This document shows positions 1 to 9,536 of a stretch of DNA of 64,000 nucleotides, one piece after another; position 1 is the stretch's first letter; each line of letters starts with the position of its first letter. This DNA is from Proteobacteria bacterium bin106. GTDB lineage: Bacteria > Bdellovibrionota_B > Oligoflexia > Oligoflexales > Bin106. The stretch is from positions 1 through 64,000 of the forward strand of contig MPNI01000006.1 in the NCBI GenBank assembly GCA_002238945.1, read 5' to 3'. Made by a program: the position numbers and the translations under genes. A model generated the notes under the pieces. The model did not search any database. It was not told the origin of the DNA and saw nothing but the letters and a program-made list of their open reading frames with translations.

Positions 1-746
1 AGATCAGATAATTCACCTAATCTTTTCAGTCCTTCTCTCATGGCTCCTCCTAAATTCCAAATAAATACTCTTTCCTCTTCACTTAAGCTTTCCGATCTAG
101 CAAGAAAAGTTAACGCAGCCCACTTTTCTACATCGTCTGTATCGGCTAGCGTACAAAGTTTATCAAATTTTTTCGTTTCTATAAAGTTCAAGTTGAATTT
201 CTTAGAAACGCGAAGGCGAGGTTGGATACCACTTCTTATAGCCGCAGTATGATGCCAACTATCCTTTTCACCTTTATATGCTTCCAAATGATCTGTGCTA
301 CCATCGCAAAAAATAATAGAGTTGATGGGCATTCTCTCAAATTCAGGCAAGCCTTTTTCTATCAGATTTGAGAAAATTCTCATCGCATACCCCGAGGCCC
401 TATCTGGGAGATCAGGGAGGATAATCTTTTGCATTTCAAAGTTGCAAAAGCCGGTGATCGATACCGCCACACCATGTTTGTCTATAATCTCGCCTGTGTA
501 CAACGTGACGTAATCAAGGACGTGAGTTTTAACACGCGAGTTGCTGCCAAGCATCTCTGTTTTTTGAGGAAAGAGTTGTATGTTTTTTAGATGCTTAAGA
601 TCAGGATCTAGGGGTATGAGGAGTTTTACAAAAGATGGAACATCATCCATCACTCTTTTAAAGACAAAATCATTGCTCATCTCTAATAATTCTTGTGTTC
701 GAAGCTTTTTTGGCATAGGCTCGTTGTTATTTGTTTTGAATGTCAT
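1..746 (-). CDS. Rpn-family recombination-promoting nuclease/putative transposase (PD-(D/E)XK), 3' end cut by window edge
   Basis: An open frame runs from the ATG at 746 leftward off the window without a stop, about 248 codons. The N-terminal segment ELLEMSNDFVFKRVMDD is the hallmark opening of the Rpn/PDDEXK_2 family. It is followed by a D...E-x-Q core (LDYVTLYTG, then a GFCNFEMQ strand) typical of this PD-(D/E)XK nuclease fold, and a later strand INSIIFCDG. Known members promote RecA-independent recombination and behave as transposase-like, often multicopy genes. Family members are usually about 280-300 residues, so only a short tail is missing. Its neighbours are IS debris, consistent with a mobile region. 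Whether it is expressed cannot be judged. Confidence 0.8.
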   Translation of the reverse strand, partial: MTFKTNNNEPMPKKLRTQELLEMSNDFVFKRVMDDVPSFVKLLIPLDPDLKHLKNIQLFPQKTEMLGSNSRVKTHVLDYVTLYTGEIIDKHGVAVSITGFCNFEMQKIILPDLPDRASGYAMRIFSNLIEKGLPEFERMPINSIIFCDGSTDHLEAYKGEKDSWHHTAAIRSGIQPRLRVSKKFNLNFIETKKFDKLCTLADTDDVEKWAALTFLARSESLSEEERVFIWNLGGAMREGLKRLGELSD

Positions 747-875
747 ACGGTCCTCTAGTGTAGTTTAAATAATAGAATAAATTAATAGATATATCTGTAT
801 TTTTATGAACTCTCAAAATTGCACTCTCAGAAGCGCTGCTGTAACAACATGGCAGCTGTGGTGTAGTCGCTGGAC

Positions 876-1062
876 TTAGAGCGATAAATAATGTGTGCTT
901 GCGTTTGTAAACACACCTACATTTAAAGCTGCAATGTGAGGTAGTGAATTTAAGTTGACAGCATCACGTTTAAACTCTTCATTGTAAGAACCTCTTCTTG
1001 TCATATCTACCTCCATGATAAACAAACACTATACTTAGCTGATTTTATATTATGCTTACTCC
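876..1062 (-). mobile_element. IS3-family relic: 5' end of orfA and upstream IS end
   Basis: Reading left from the ATG at 1004, the first 17 codons (MTRRGSYNEEFKRDAVN) match the start of IS3/IS911-type OrfA. The frame then diverges into non-homologous sequence and stops at 876. The ATG is preceded by a GGAGGT ribosome site and by about 50 bp (TATCATGGAGG leader, ACAAACACTAT, AGCTGATTTTAT) that is nearly identical to the leader of the longer IS3 relic near 59.0 kb. So this is a second, heavily truncated copy of the same element. Nothing here can be functional. Confidence 0.65.
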
Positions 1063-1302
1063 ACTACTCCATCCACTACTCCATATTTTGTGAGTAGGTA
1101 CATTCATTACTATCACTATCCCAATAGTCACATGGAAGATGAACCAAAAACTTCTAAAAAGCAAGTGACATCTCTTGTAGGTTATGATAAGCACTGATTG
1201 GCAGACCTAACGAATAAATTTATGTCTTTTTCATTATACCGCCGCTAGACTGTTTTTATGTTAGCAAGACCGCACTCTTGAAATTCATCATGAATCATAG
1301 AA

Positions 1303-1423
1303 ATGAAAAATAGAAGTGAAAAAAGGTTAAATATGATTTTTCTTTTTCTTGATCCTAATAACTATCGTCTTAACCACCATAGGGTCATGTGGTGGTGATC
1401 CATTAGCCAAAATTCACAGATAA
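1303..1423 (+). pseudogene. Frameshifted lipoprotein signal-peptide remnant
   Basis: From the ATG at 1303 the frame reads MKNRSEKRLNM and enters a T-rich stretch (about 1335-1350). A one-base shift there would continue as FFFFLILITIVLTTIGSC, a good signal-peptide core with a lipobox ending IGSC, then GGDPLAKIHR and a stop at 1421-1423. Without the shift the frame ends soon after. I read it as the broken N-terminus of a small lipoprotein. It is short, so chance is possible. Confidence 0.3.
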
Positions 1424-1472
1424 ATGATCTATGCTATAGAGCTCATGACTTTCTTCATAGCGTTTTTGTACT

Positions 1473-1793
1473 TCAACATTCACCACGCTCTTTCTTACCA
1501 GGTTCCTTGTACTTCACAAATAATCTGCTATCAAGAACTAGCTTCTTTAATACCCCCTTACTAAAACTATGGATGATCGATTCATTCAGCTCATTACGCA
1601 TTTGAATACACTTAATCCGACACTTCGGCGAAAGCAGCAACGCTCGCCTAATCAGCGCTTCAAGAAACCAACAATATAAATGATTTATGATGCTATCGCT
1701 ATAGAGATCCAAGGGGGCAATTCTATCTCGAAATGCTATAATATTACGCGCAATATGCCGAACGTCTTCTTTGCTCATGGTTCTTGAAAACAT
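1473..1793 (-). CDS. Hypothetical protein, 106 aa
   Basis: An intact frame of 106 residues that I do not recognise. It is basic, has no clear signal peptide, and has one hydrophobic helix (HLYCWFLEALIRRALLL) in the middle. The C-terminus is charged (KYKEPGKKERGEC). No convincing Shine-Dalgarno sequence precedes either the first ATG or the internal ATG at residue 6. It lies between IS debris and the Flp-like gene and could be the remains of a larger gene or a chance frame. Confidence 0.35.
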   Translation of the reverse strand: MFSRTMSKEDVRHIARNIIAFRDRIAPLDLYSDSIINHLYCWFLEALIRRALLLSPKCRIKCIQMRNELNESIIHSFSKGVLKKLVLDSRLFVKYKEPGKKERGEC

Positions 1794-1925
1794 AGAGATA
1801 CCATTCTTATATAAGTAATAAGTAAATAAATAAAGTGATCAACGACCACACTGTATTAAAAAAGATGAGTTATTTCTAAAAACAGCGTAGTAGCCAGTAA
1901 GCTAAGAGCAGAAGAGACAAGAATA

Positions 1926-2141
1926 TCAAAAATCATTGTCTAACTCACTGTCTTGTGCAAAACCATCATCCCATGTCTCTTCGAGACGATCTTGCATGGT
2001 GGATAATTTTTCATAGATCACTTTTTTGGCTACTTGCATCACCACTAAGCTGATACCAATACCCATCAGAGTGACTACAACATACTCAAAAGCGATACTG
2101 CCGCGTTGCTGTGATGGTTGTGAATAGAAGGTGTTTTTCAT
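1926..2141 (-). CDS. Flp-type (type IVb) prepilin-like protein, 71 aa
   Basis: The start chosen is the ATG at 2141, because AAGGA lies about 9 bp upstream of it; the frame is open further upstream but without such a site. The 71-residue product has a short basic leader ending RG, then SIAFEY and a hydrophobic helix (VVVTLMGIGISLVVMQVA). Cleavage between Gly14 and Ser15 would put Glu at +5 and Tyr at +6 of the mature protein, which is the G/xxxxEY signature of Flp pilins processed by a TadV/CpaA-type prepilin peptidase. The length is also right for Flp pilins. The acidic C-terminal tail (WDDGFAQDSELDNDF) is not typical and may be specialised. No other tad genes are adjacent; a CpaF/VirB11-like ATPase lies at 33.3 kb. 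Confidence 0.65.
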   Translation of the reverse strand: MKNTFYSQPSQQRGSIAFEYVVVTLMGIGISLVVMQVAKKVIYEKLSTMQDRLEETWDDGFAQDSELDNDF

Positions 2142-2373
2142 GATAAGCATTCCTTTTTTGATTGGGTGAAAAATGTCATATGTGATGTGATATGAGATAT
2201 GTTTCTGCGCCGTATATCGAGAAAGCATGATTGTACATAGAAATGTCACATATTCATAAGGACATTTCATTTAGTCATCTATATCAATAGATGAGAGATG
2301 ATTTCTTATGAATAGATCATAAAGAGCAGGTGGTTATATGAGAAGGGTTGTGAAGTTGAGTGAGATAGCACAT

Positions 2374-2411
2374 AAAAAAGCCATCTTTGCTCAATAGAGC
2401 AAAGATGGCTT
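2374..2411 (-). terminator. Rho-independent terminator of the Glt/Agl-like operon
   Basis: A perfect 15-bp inverted repeat (2378-2392 against 2397-2411) with a 4-nt loop. On the minus strand it is followed by a run of six T. It begins 43 bp after the stop of the FHA/TonB_C gene, the last gene of the block. Confidence 0.9.
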
Positions 2412-2453
2412 AAAGAGAATGGAAACATCTGAGGTTAACTAGAGAATGTGTTC

Positions 2454-4505
2454 TTAAACGGGATTAAACGCCCAAGGATAAGTGACAGTGACTTTTTGGC
2501 CACCAGCTGGTTTGGGAAATTTCCAGGTTCTCACCTTTTGAAAAATACAACCAATCAGCTCCGAAGAGCCTACAGTATCTTGAATTTTTGTCACCGATAC
2601 CACACGACCATTAGCTCCAATAACAAAGCGAGCTTTAATACGTCCTCTTGCGTTAGGATTACGTTGGAGCTGTTTTTCATAACAATGTCTGATAGCGTTA
2701 TGATTAGCACGAATTACTTTTGTGACCACCCCTGAATTCAAACCACCCGAAACACCTGGAGCACCATCAGAGCTTACATTGATCTGAACCTTTGAACGAC
2801 CACCACCAGTACCAGAAGCAGAGAAGCCACCAACACCTTTAGCACCTGTCAGGATACCACCTCCTCCAGAGCCAAATTTGTTCATTTGACCTGATGTTCC
2901 TTCAAGTCCCAATGCAGAACCTGCAGCTAAACTACCACCTAAACCTCGAGTACGTTCACCAGAACCACTACCACCACCCAATCCTCCTCCTGAAGATTGG
3001 AAATTCGTACGAATAGCTCCAGCACCAGCTTTATTAAAGATTTTACCAGCACTCTGACCAAGCTTAGACAAATTCACTCCTGAAGCTTGTTTATTACTCA
3101 CTCCTTCCACACCAGCTACGCTGTTTTTGCCCTTACCTTTACGTACCCCTCCTTTGCTACCGTTACCACCTCCAGCAACACCTTTGGCACCAACACCTTT
3201 TAAATTCTTCTTAGGACTACCACCAGAAACTGTACCGTCAGCTTTTTTACCACCTACTGCTGCACTACCTACCACAGACTTAGGCGGTGTTTTAGGTTTT
3301 GAAACTACCGTTTTGGGTGCTGGTGCAATTTTATTGAGCTTACGATTAGGAGTAGGACGCGTAATCTTTTGTGGCTTCACCTTCTCAACAGCTTTTTGTG
3401 CCGGCTTGATAGGTACCGGTTTAGGCTTCACCTGAGGAACCACAGGTTTTTGATTTTCTTTTTTTACAGGCTTGATAACGATTTCTGGTTTTTTTTCTTC
3501 TTTTTCTTTTTTGGGAGTACTCACATCCTTAGAAACCGTCACCACGGACCATATATCATCTTTTTTATGAGCATCCATTTCAGGAGCAGGACGTAAAATG
3601 ATCGTTCCAGCAGCCATAAAGAAAAACAACATACCTGCCCAGATCATGGCTAACAACAAAGGATCACGAGGAGATTGTTTAGGCAGTTTGAGTTTGGGTA
3701 ATGTGACATAAAGAAAGAAATAACGTACCGGGCCGTATTCCACATCAGCTATATCTCGAGATGATAGCTTAAAGTTACCTGCCTTTTCTACATTTTTGAT
3801 TTTGCCAGCACGCCGTAATCGAGCTTTCATTCCCTTGACAAGCTTTAAGGTGAAGCCGGATGTAGTGGCTTTAGCAATGGTGAACAGCTTGATATTTTTA
3901 GGTCCTGCAGCAATGAAATCTGCTACACCAAAATGACCAATCGTTGCAACAGAACGTTTTTTAGATCCTTTCTTTTTAGGATGATAGTGTTCAATCTCTA
4001 AAACTCTATCTCCCCAACAAGCCACAACCTCAAGGGTTTTACCTGAACTTTTTTCGCCAACTTTGTCTACATTGAATAATTGATCTTTAGGTACCAAAGA
4101 AGATGGCTGAGGTGTGGAAACAGCAGCTTGGCTTTTTTTAGTTTTAGTAGGTGTGGAATCATTGATCACTTTGCCACGAGCAGCACCGACAATCAGCTTT
4201 TCATCGGTGGGTAGTTCTTGTTCGAAATGCAGTTCGACGTTACCGAATTGGATCTTATCTCGTGGATGAAGCTCGGTTTCCACATCAATTTTTTTACCAT
4301 TAATGGAAATCCCTGCTTCACTACCAAGATCGGTAATACGCCAATTTCCATCAGTTTGTCTTTCCACTAAGCCGTGGATAGGCTCTACGTTTTTTCCAGC
4401 CAACACCAGATGGTTCGATGGCAAACTTCCCACGGTAATGGTAGGTTGATCGAGTCGATAGCTTCTCAGTCCGGCTACGGTATTGTATATAAAGAAAAAC
4501 TTCAT
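2454..4505 (-). CDS. FHA - TM - Pro/Gly-rich linker - TonB_C (AgmX/PglI C-terminal) protein, GltG/GltJ-like
   Basis: A 683-residue inner-membrane energy-transducer-like protein. Residues about 20-95 form an FHA phosphothreonine-binding domain (TVGSLPSNHLVL, then ITDLGSEAGISINGKKI). One membrane helix lies near 281-303. A Pro/Lys-rich stretch (about 315-405) and a Gly-rich stretch (about 410-575) make a long periplasmic arm. The last 95 residues are the TonB-like AgmX/PglI C-terminal domain (IRANHNAIRHCYEKQLQ to the final YPWAFNPV). In Myxococcus xanthus, proteins of this design (GltG, GltJ/AgmX) couple the AglRQS motor to the periplasmic and outer-membrane part of the gliding machinery. It is the last gene of the block and is followed by a strong terminator. 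Which paralogue it corresponds to, and whether it drives gliding or another envelope process, is inference. Confidence 0.85.
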   Translation of the reverse strand: MKFFFIYNTVAGLRSYRLDQPTITVGSLPSNHLVLAGKNVEPIHGLVERQTDGNWRITDLGSEAGISINGKKIDVETELHPRDKIQFGNVELHFEQELPTDEKLIVGAARGKVINDSTPTKTKKSQAAVSTPQPSSLVPKDQLFNVDKVGEKSSGKTLEVVACWGDRVLEIEHYHPKKKGSKKRSVATIGHFGVADFIAAGPKNIKLFTIAKATTSGFTLKLVKGMKARLRRAGKIKNVEKAGNFKLSSRDIADVEYGPVRYFFLYVTLPKLKLPKQSPRDPLLLAMIWAGMLFFFMAAGTIILRPAPEMDAHKKDDIWSVVTVSKDVSTPKKEKEEKKPEIVIKPVKKENQKPVVPQVKPKPVPIKPAQKAVEKVKPQKITRPTPNRKLNKIAPAPKTVVSKPKTPPKSVVGSAAVGGKKADGTVSGGSPKKNLKGVGAKGVAGGGNGSKGGVRKGKGKNSVAGVEGVSNKQASGVNLSKLGQSAGKIFNKAGAGAIRTNFQSSGGGLGGGSGSGERTRGLGGSLAAGSALGLEGTSGQMNKFGSGGGGILTGAKGVGGFSASGTGGGRSKVQINVSSDGAPGVSGGLNSGVVTKVIRANHNAIRHCYEKQLQRNPNARGRIKARFVIGANGRVVSVTKIQDTVGSSELIGCIFQKVRTWKFPKPAGGQKVTVTYPWAFNPV

Positions 4506-4756
4506 AAACTCACTTTATATATGCCCAGCACGACCCTGATGCTCTAGGAGATAATGCTTAAGTAACGGTTATAGCCATAGCTGTTCACTGTAGAACGTTT
4601 ATACTCTCTTATCTATCTTATCAAAATCATCGTCAATAAACTCTATGGAGGGAAGCTATAAGTGGATACTTTTTTCTTCCATTAAAATAACAGAGTTAAG
4701 GATGTTATGAGGTCCTGCACATGAAGAGAGATGAAAAGAACCATGAGAGGTATGGC

Positions 4757-5785
4757 TCATTGAAGTTTTTCCATGATTTCAAAAGCTATTTCATCCCATG
4801 AAGGATCACCACCTGCTTGTTGGGTAGCTTTATCGATCAACTCCCGAGCCTTCTCTTTATCCCCTAAGTTTTGTAAATAAAACAACCCACAATTAAACAA
4901 CACCACTTTATTGTTGCCATGTGCCTGAGTGAGTTGGCTACATAAATTTTTAACCTGCGATTTTCGCTTCAAATGACGGCCAGCTGTCACCATTCCCAGA
5001 TCGGCATACCAATCTTGAGGCAACTTCGATAAATGCTTGATAGCTTCTTTGTAATGACCATATTTTAAAGATAGAATACCCAAGTTGAAAAGAGCCGGAG
5101 CATAACTGGATGAACGTGACAGAGCTTTTTTAAAACTCTTAATGGCTGCTGAGGTTTGATCTAACTGAAGAGCAGCAATACCATAAGCATTATGAATTGC
5201 AGCTACAACCACCACACTCTTTGAAGACCTAAGGAGAGGATCAAGAAAGATCTTAGCACGAGCAATGTTTTTAGCTTGTACAGCTGCAAGACCCATTTCG
5301 AGTTGAGCCAGATCAGGCAGCTTTTTTTGATTTTGACGAACACGTAAAGCCATCAGTTTTTTGGCTTGTTGGACCACCTCTAACACACCACCACCACTCA
5401 CCCGCGTGGCTGCAAGACTATCCACAAGATCAGCTTCTGAAGGATTCTCTTTAGATTCAAGGCCAGCAGCATAATCAGCAGCCTGCTGAGATTTCACTGT
5501 TCCTGTACTTAAAGGATTGTTAGAAATAGATGTCATAAGGGTATCACCGAACTGTGCTGATGCTGAACCCCTCCTTGGTGTGGCATCCATAGAATCATAG
5601 TCATCCCCATCAGCAGATGATAGAGAATAGTCATCATCACCCTGACTACCTTTATCACCCTTACTGCTTGAAGGAGTGGTTTCACAACCAGCAAGTATCA
5701 GCCCCAGTATTAACCCTAGTATTAACCCCAGCGAGCTCAAAAAGCATATCTGAAATCGTGATGATGGAAATATGAGCGTTTTCAT
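4757..5785 (-). CDS. TPR-containing lipoprotein, GltE/AglT-like
   Basis: 342 residues with a lipoprotein signal peptide ending in the lipobox LAGC (Cys at about 34), an acidic Ser/Gly/Asp-rich spacer, then helical TPR units (AIHNAYGIAALQLDQTSAAI, SYAPALFNLGILSLKYGHY and others) from about 150 to the end. The hydrophobic core of the signal peptide is built from repeated LILG units encoded by a 12-bp tandem repeat at about 5703-5730. GltE/AglT of M. xanthus is a TPR lipoprotein of the outer-membrane side of the gliding machine, and the neighbours support that role here. A heptanucleotide repeat array lies just upstream of the start codon and may affect expression. Confidence 0.75.
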   Translation of the reverse strand: MKTLIFPSSRFQICFLSSLGLILGLILGLILAGCETTPSSSKGDKGSQGDDDYSLSSADGDDYDSMDATPRRGSASAQFGDTLMTSISNNPLSTGTVKSQQAADYAAGLESKENPSEADLVDSLAATRVSGGGVLEVVQQAKKLMALRVRQNQKKLPDLAQLEMGLAAVQAKNIARAKIFLDPLLRSSKSVVVVAAIHNAYGIAALQLDQTSAAIKSFKKALSRSSSYAPALFNLGILSLKYGHYKEAIKHLSKLPQDWYADLGMVTAGRHLKRKSQVKNLCSQLTQAHGNNKVVLFNCGLFYLQNLGDKEKARELIDKATQQAGGDPSWDEIAFEIMEKLQ

Positions 5786-5793
5786 TCTTTTCT

Positions 5794-5844
5794 TCTTCTC
5801 TCTTCTCTCTTCTCTCTTCTCTCTTCTCTCTCTTCTCTCTTCTC
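5794..5844. repeat. Heptanucleotide microsatellite (TCTTCTC)5-TC-(TCTTCTC)2
   Basis: Five perfect tandem TCTTCTC units, a 2-bp interruption and two more units. On the minus strand this is a purine-rich GAGAAGA array ending 9 bp before the ATG of the TPR lipoprotein at 5785, so it spans the ribosome-binding and leader region. Copy-number change would alter spacing by 7 bp per unit. Confidence 0.9.
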
Positions 5845-5976
5845 TTACTTATTCTGCTACTACTACTCTTTTGCTACTGCTCTTCTTCTGCTCTAGATCT
5901 TACTTACTTTCTTCCCGTCTATACCTTAACCTATGATCTATAAAAGTAGCGTTGTACTTGTCGTGTATTCTGCTGT

Positions 5977-8900
5977 TTATCTGAGGGCCTCGCTAAGTCC
6001 TGAAGAAATAGGGCTCCCAATAAAGTCAGGTTGCACTACCCAATCGTCTGTGGTCACTTGTGAGTTTTTTCCTGTATTCACAGCCTGAGCAATTAAGCGA
6101 GAGTGATCCGAGTATACATGGAATTTTTGACTATCACGAAAAGCACTTTGAAAAATGCCTTGAGCTTTTGAGTAAGCTTGTTTGGCCTGAGGAGCTAACT
6201 GTTTTTTTACATCCGCTATTTTAGCTCCTTGGATAGCTGGAGGGGAAGAGTACTGATCAGCAAGCTGTTGCCATGCTAACGCCATTTGATATTGAGCCGC
6301 TACTCCCCAGTAAGCATCGCGAGTATTGATCACTGCAGAGAAGCTGCGTAACAATCTTTCCAAACCAGCTGTTTTCATCTGAATGGTTTGTTCAAGATTA
6401 CTGAGCTGACCTCCTTTTAAGGTTACTTGCTCATAACGCCTTACCTCTTCCATACTTCTAAAGAAGAGAATTTCTGCTACAGCTTGGCGAGAAGCCGCAT
6501 CAGCAGTAGCTGCTGATGCAGAGGAGGTATAAAGAGAAAGAATTCTTTTAGCATGAGGGTTTTGAGCTCCACCGTTACGATTGTTTGCCACAAACTGTCT
6601 ATGGGCCATCTTCACCCGTTGAGTCACTGTGACTCCAGGTAATCTGTTATAGACATCAATGACCTGATTCATTCTGCCAAATTCTTTATTGGCATACAGA
6701 GTCATAATGACATCTTCCACACGTGCAAGATAAGCTGCTGGATTGTATTTACGTAACCCTGAACAGCTCTGAAGAACCTTATTAGGTTCATCATAGAGAA
6801 TAATGGAAAGATCACAGGCTTGTTGCATAGCTTCAGCAGCTTCTTTGGATTGAGGATAACGATTGACATAGAGCAAATAGTACTTACGAGCATTGTCGTA
6901 TTCAATAATACTCTCTGACATTTGAGCCATACGTAACAGAGATTCCTTAGCCTCAGGAACAGCTTTAAAACGTGTCATCACCACATAATCAGCTTTGATA
7001 GCACTGGGGTAATCGTTGGCTTTCATAAACATCACAGCAGCATTATAGTAATACTTATACACCTGTGGAGAATTCGGCCAATCTGAAGCTAATTTCAAGA
7101 AGCCTTTGGCACGTTTGGTAAGATCTTTTTCTTTATTCACGGTCTCTTCATTCACACCACGTAACAGATCTTTCATTTTCTTCCCTAAGCTTCCTTTGTT
7201 ATAAGCAGGGTTTTTGGTGAATTCAAGAAGGGCGAGATTAAGACCTTTTTTATCATTTTGTAACAGAGGAAGAAGAGATGTAACCGCTTTCATCCCTTCT
7301 TTGGTACCTGGATATCTTCTTGCTACCACAAGAAGATAGGTAATGGCATTTTTACTATCATTATGACGATAGTAAATCTCAGCAAGATAGACATCACAGT
7401 TTTTCTTGACTTTTGGATCACGTGGATACCATTTCAAATAAGATCCACACGCTTTGATAAAGTTATTGGCTTTATAAGAAAGTTTACGCTTAGGCTTTTT
7501 AATATCATAAGGAGCTTTGTTGGCTAAAATTTTCTTAAGCTCTGGTTCAAAATCTTTATAATAAGAATCAAGCATATATTTAGCAGAATCTTTATGAATG
7601 TTCTTGATTCTCTTACCTTCTTCATTGATAATGAAAGCTTTATTCTTACCCATTGACGCCACTTCAAAATAAAGCTTTCCAGCCGTACCAAATTCTTTAC
7701 GGAAATAGTGAAGATCAGCCAAATTAAATTTGATCTCTGTGGCTTGATTGGATTTAGGGAAGCTAGATAGATACAGTTTATAGCCTTTTTCTGCTTCTAA
7801 GTTATGAGCACGAGATCTTTGTTTTTGGGCATTTTTATGAGTGATTTTTGAGTAATAAAGGATTTGATCACGAATATTCTTTTGTGTTTCAAGCACTAAA
7901 CGACGATTCTGAGTATTTCTTTTCGCCCATGGCGACTTCAATCCGTATCTAACGTAATAGAGTTTGAGCTCTTTCCATAACGAATTGTAATTACCCAGTT
8001 GGTAGGTAAGATGGATCAGTGCTGCTTGTGCTTCAGGAGCCTCTTCAGACTCAGGGCTATGGTTTTGTAGCTTATGAAAGACTTCCACAGCTTTGGCATA
8101 TTTTCCTTGATCCACAAGAATATCAGCGAGCATCTTAAGAAACTTGGCCACATATCTATTCTCGCCTTGAGAGCGAAAATAAGAAAGTGCTGAAGGAACA
8201 TTACCAATTTCAGCAAAAGCTAAAATAATGTCACGCAAGGCAATCTCACGCAAATTCTGTTTAACCTTATCTCCACCTTTGGTGCGGGTGATGGTACGTT
8301 TCCAATAGATCAGTGCTTTGCGGTAATTGTTGAGGTTATAATATGTCCAGCCTAATTGATAAAGAGCTTGATCATAAAAGTCTGAGCTCTTATGAACTGT
8401 AATCACTTTAGTGTAATGTTTTTCTGCTTGTTGATACTGATTTTTTTCAAAATAATAATCCCCCAAAGAATAATAAGCATCTCCTGTACGAGACGAATTG
8501 GGAAAGCGTTGAATCAAATTAGATAACGTACGAGCAGATTCATCTTGTTTATTGAGAAATTGAAGAGCAAGCGCTTTAAAGAAGATCACTTCATCAAGTT
8601 TTTTGTTTTTAGGAAACTCCTTGATAATGGCTGTAGAGATTTTCACATACTGAATCCACATCCGATTAGATTTTTGATGGATCAGCTTTGGCTCAGCACC
8701 TCTACGTCCTTTAGCGTTCCAGTTATCCCATTTTTTTTGAAAAATACCATCTTCTTGAGAGGTAACGTAACTCGCTTGTTCCAATTGTAAGCGCAACATA
8801 CGCTCCATAATTTTCAGCTTTGCCTCAGAGCCCTTAGGTTGACGATCAGCGATACTGCGCATTTGTTGTAAGGTGCGCTTAATACCTTTAATCAACTTCC

Positions 8901-9369
8901 CTTCCACAGTGGAAGCAATAATGGCAGAACGCGAAATACTTGGTCTGCCAGATCGAGTAGGACTTGAAGCTGAACGCTGAAATCGTGACTCCTCCTTTAA
9001 ACCGATAGTTGATTCTTTACGATTCAAAGACTGAGCATTCACAAGAGGATTCACCACCGCAGTGAGCAAAAAGATACAAACCACAGCAGCTGTAAGGATG
9101 ATGTACCTGCTAGGCTGATGGCCTCTATAGCAGCTAAGGCTTTCTGGGCAACGGCCTTCTGGGCAACGGCCTTCTGGGCTAAGGCTTTCAGCTCCATCTG
9201 CACACATGCCCACCACAGACTCTCCTCGCACAGATGCACTTTGGGCAACGGCTCTTAGGGCAACGGCTCTTAGGGCAACGGCTCTTAGGGCAACGGCCTT
9301 CTGGGCAACGGCATTTCTAAGATAGATGTAACTATCTTGAGCGATGTGAATGAGAACATCAAGCATCAT
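5977..9369 (-). CDS. Large exported TPR protein, GltD/AgmU-like
   Basis: 1130 residues, almost wholly TPR-type helical repeats from about 240 onward (SRTGDAYYSLGDYYFEKNQY and ALYQLGWTYYNLNNYRKAL are clear units). The start at 9369 is supported by AAAGGT about 8 bp upstream. This gives an unusually long n-region of about 88 residues before the signal-peptide core (YIILTAAVVCIFLLTAVV) and a likely cleavage after VNA at about 112. That n-region is made largely of repeat-encoded sequence (AVALR units, then PEGRC units). Length and architecture match GltD/AgmU, the periplasmic TPR scaffold of the Myxococcus gliding complex. A shorter start after the repeats is possible but has no obvious ribosome site. 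Confidence 0.75.
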   Translation of the reverse strand: MMLDVLIHIAQDSYIYLRNAVAQKAVALRAVALRAVALRAVAQSASVRGESVVGMCADGAESLSPEGRCPEGRCPESLSCYRGHQPSRYIILTAAVVCIFLLTAVVNPLVNAQSLNRKESTIGLKEESRFQRSASSPTRSGRPSISRSAIIASTVEGKLIKGIKRTLQQMRSIADRQPKGSEAKLKIMERMLRLQLEQASYVTSQEDGIFQKKWDNWNAKGRRGAEPKLIHQKSNRMWIQYVKISTAIIKEFPKNKKLDEVIFFKALALQFLNKQDESARTLSNLIQRFPNSSRTGDAYYSLGDYYFEKNQYQQAEKHYTKVITVHKSSDFYDQALYQLGWTYYNLNNYRKALIYWKRTITRTKGGDKVKQNLREIALRDIILAFAEIGNVPSALSYFRSQGENRYVAKFLKMLADILVDQGKYAKAVEVFHKLQNHSPESEEAPEAQAALIHLTYQLGNYNSLWKELKLYYVRYGLKSPWAKRNTQNRRLVLETQKNIRDQILYYSKITHKNAQKQRSRAHNLEAEKGYKLYLSSFPKSNQATEIKFNLADLHYFRKEFGTAGKLYFEVASMGKNKAFIINEEGKRIKNIHKDSAKYMLDSYYKDFEPELKKILANKAPYDIKKPKRKLSYKANNFIKACGSYLKWYPRDPKVKKNCDVYLAEIYYRHNDSKNAITYLLVVARRYPGTKEGMKAVTSLLPLLQNDKKGLNLALLEFTKNPAYNKGSLGKKMKDLLRGVNEETVNKEKDLTKRAKGFLKLASDWPNSPQVYKYYYNAAVMFMKANDYPSAIKADYVVMTRFKAVPEAKESLLRMAQMSESIIEYDNARKYYLLYVNRYPQSKEAAEAMQQACDLSIILYDEPNKVLQSCSGLRKYNPAAYLARVEDVIMTLYANKEFGRMNQVIDVYNRLPGVTVTQRVKMAHRQFVANNRNGGAQNPHAKRILSLYTSSASAATADAASRQAVAEILFFRSMEEVRRYEQVTLKGGQLSNLEQTIQMKTAGLERLLRSFSAVINTRDAYWGVAAQYQMALAWQQLADQYSSPPAIQGAKIADVKKQLAPQAKQAYSKAQGIFQSAFRDSQKFHVYSDHSRLIAQAVNTGKNSQVTTDDWVVQPDFIGSPISSGLSEALR
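9146..9312. repeat. Two arrays of a 15-bp repeat (GGGCAACGGCTCTTA / GGGCAACGGCCTTCT)
   Basis: Units at 9146-9160 and 9161-9175 (plus a degenerate third), and again at 9243-9257, 9258-9272, 9273-9287, 9288-9302 and a partial unit to 9312. Both arrays lie inside the N-terminal coding part of the large TPR gene. They are read in different frames, giving PEGRC units in one and AVALR units in the other, so the DNA unit spread independently of the protein sequence. Confidence 0.9.
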
Positions 9370-9536
9370 GCTTGCTTACCTTTAATAGCTAAATGAATAC
9401 TATGGGTGTTTGTTCTGTACATATAAGGATTTTCGTTTATTTAAGTTATGATCTGATTATGGTGTATGTGTGGTCTGTTATGAATGAGTAACGGTGTTTG
9501 TATAAAGTTTTCAGTAAGTGCGCAATAGACAATAGA

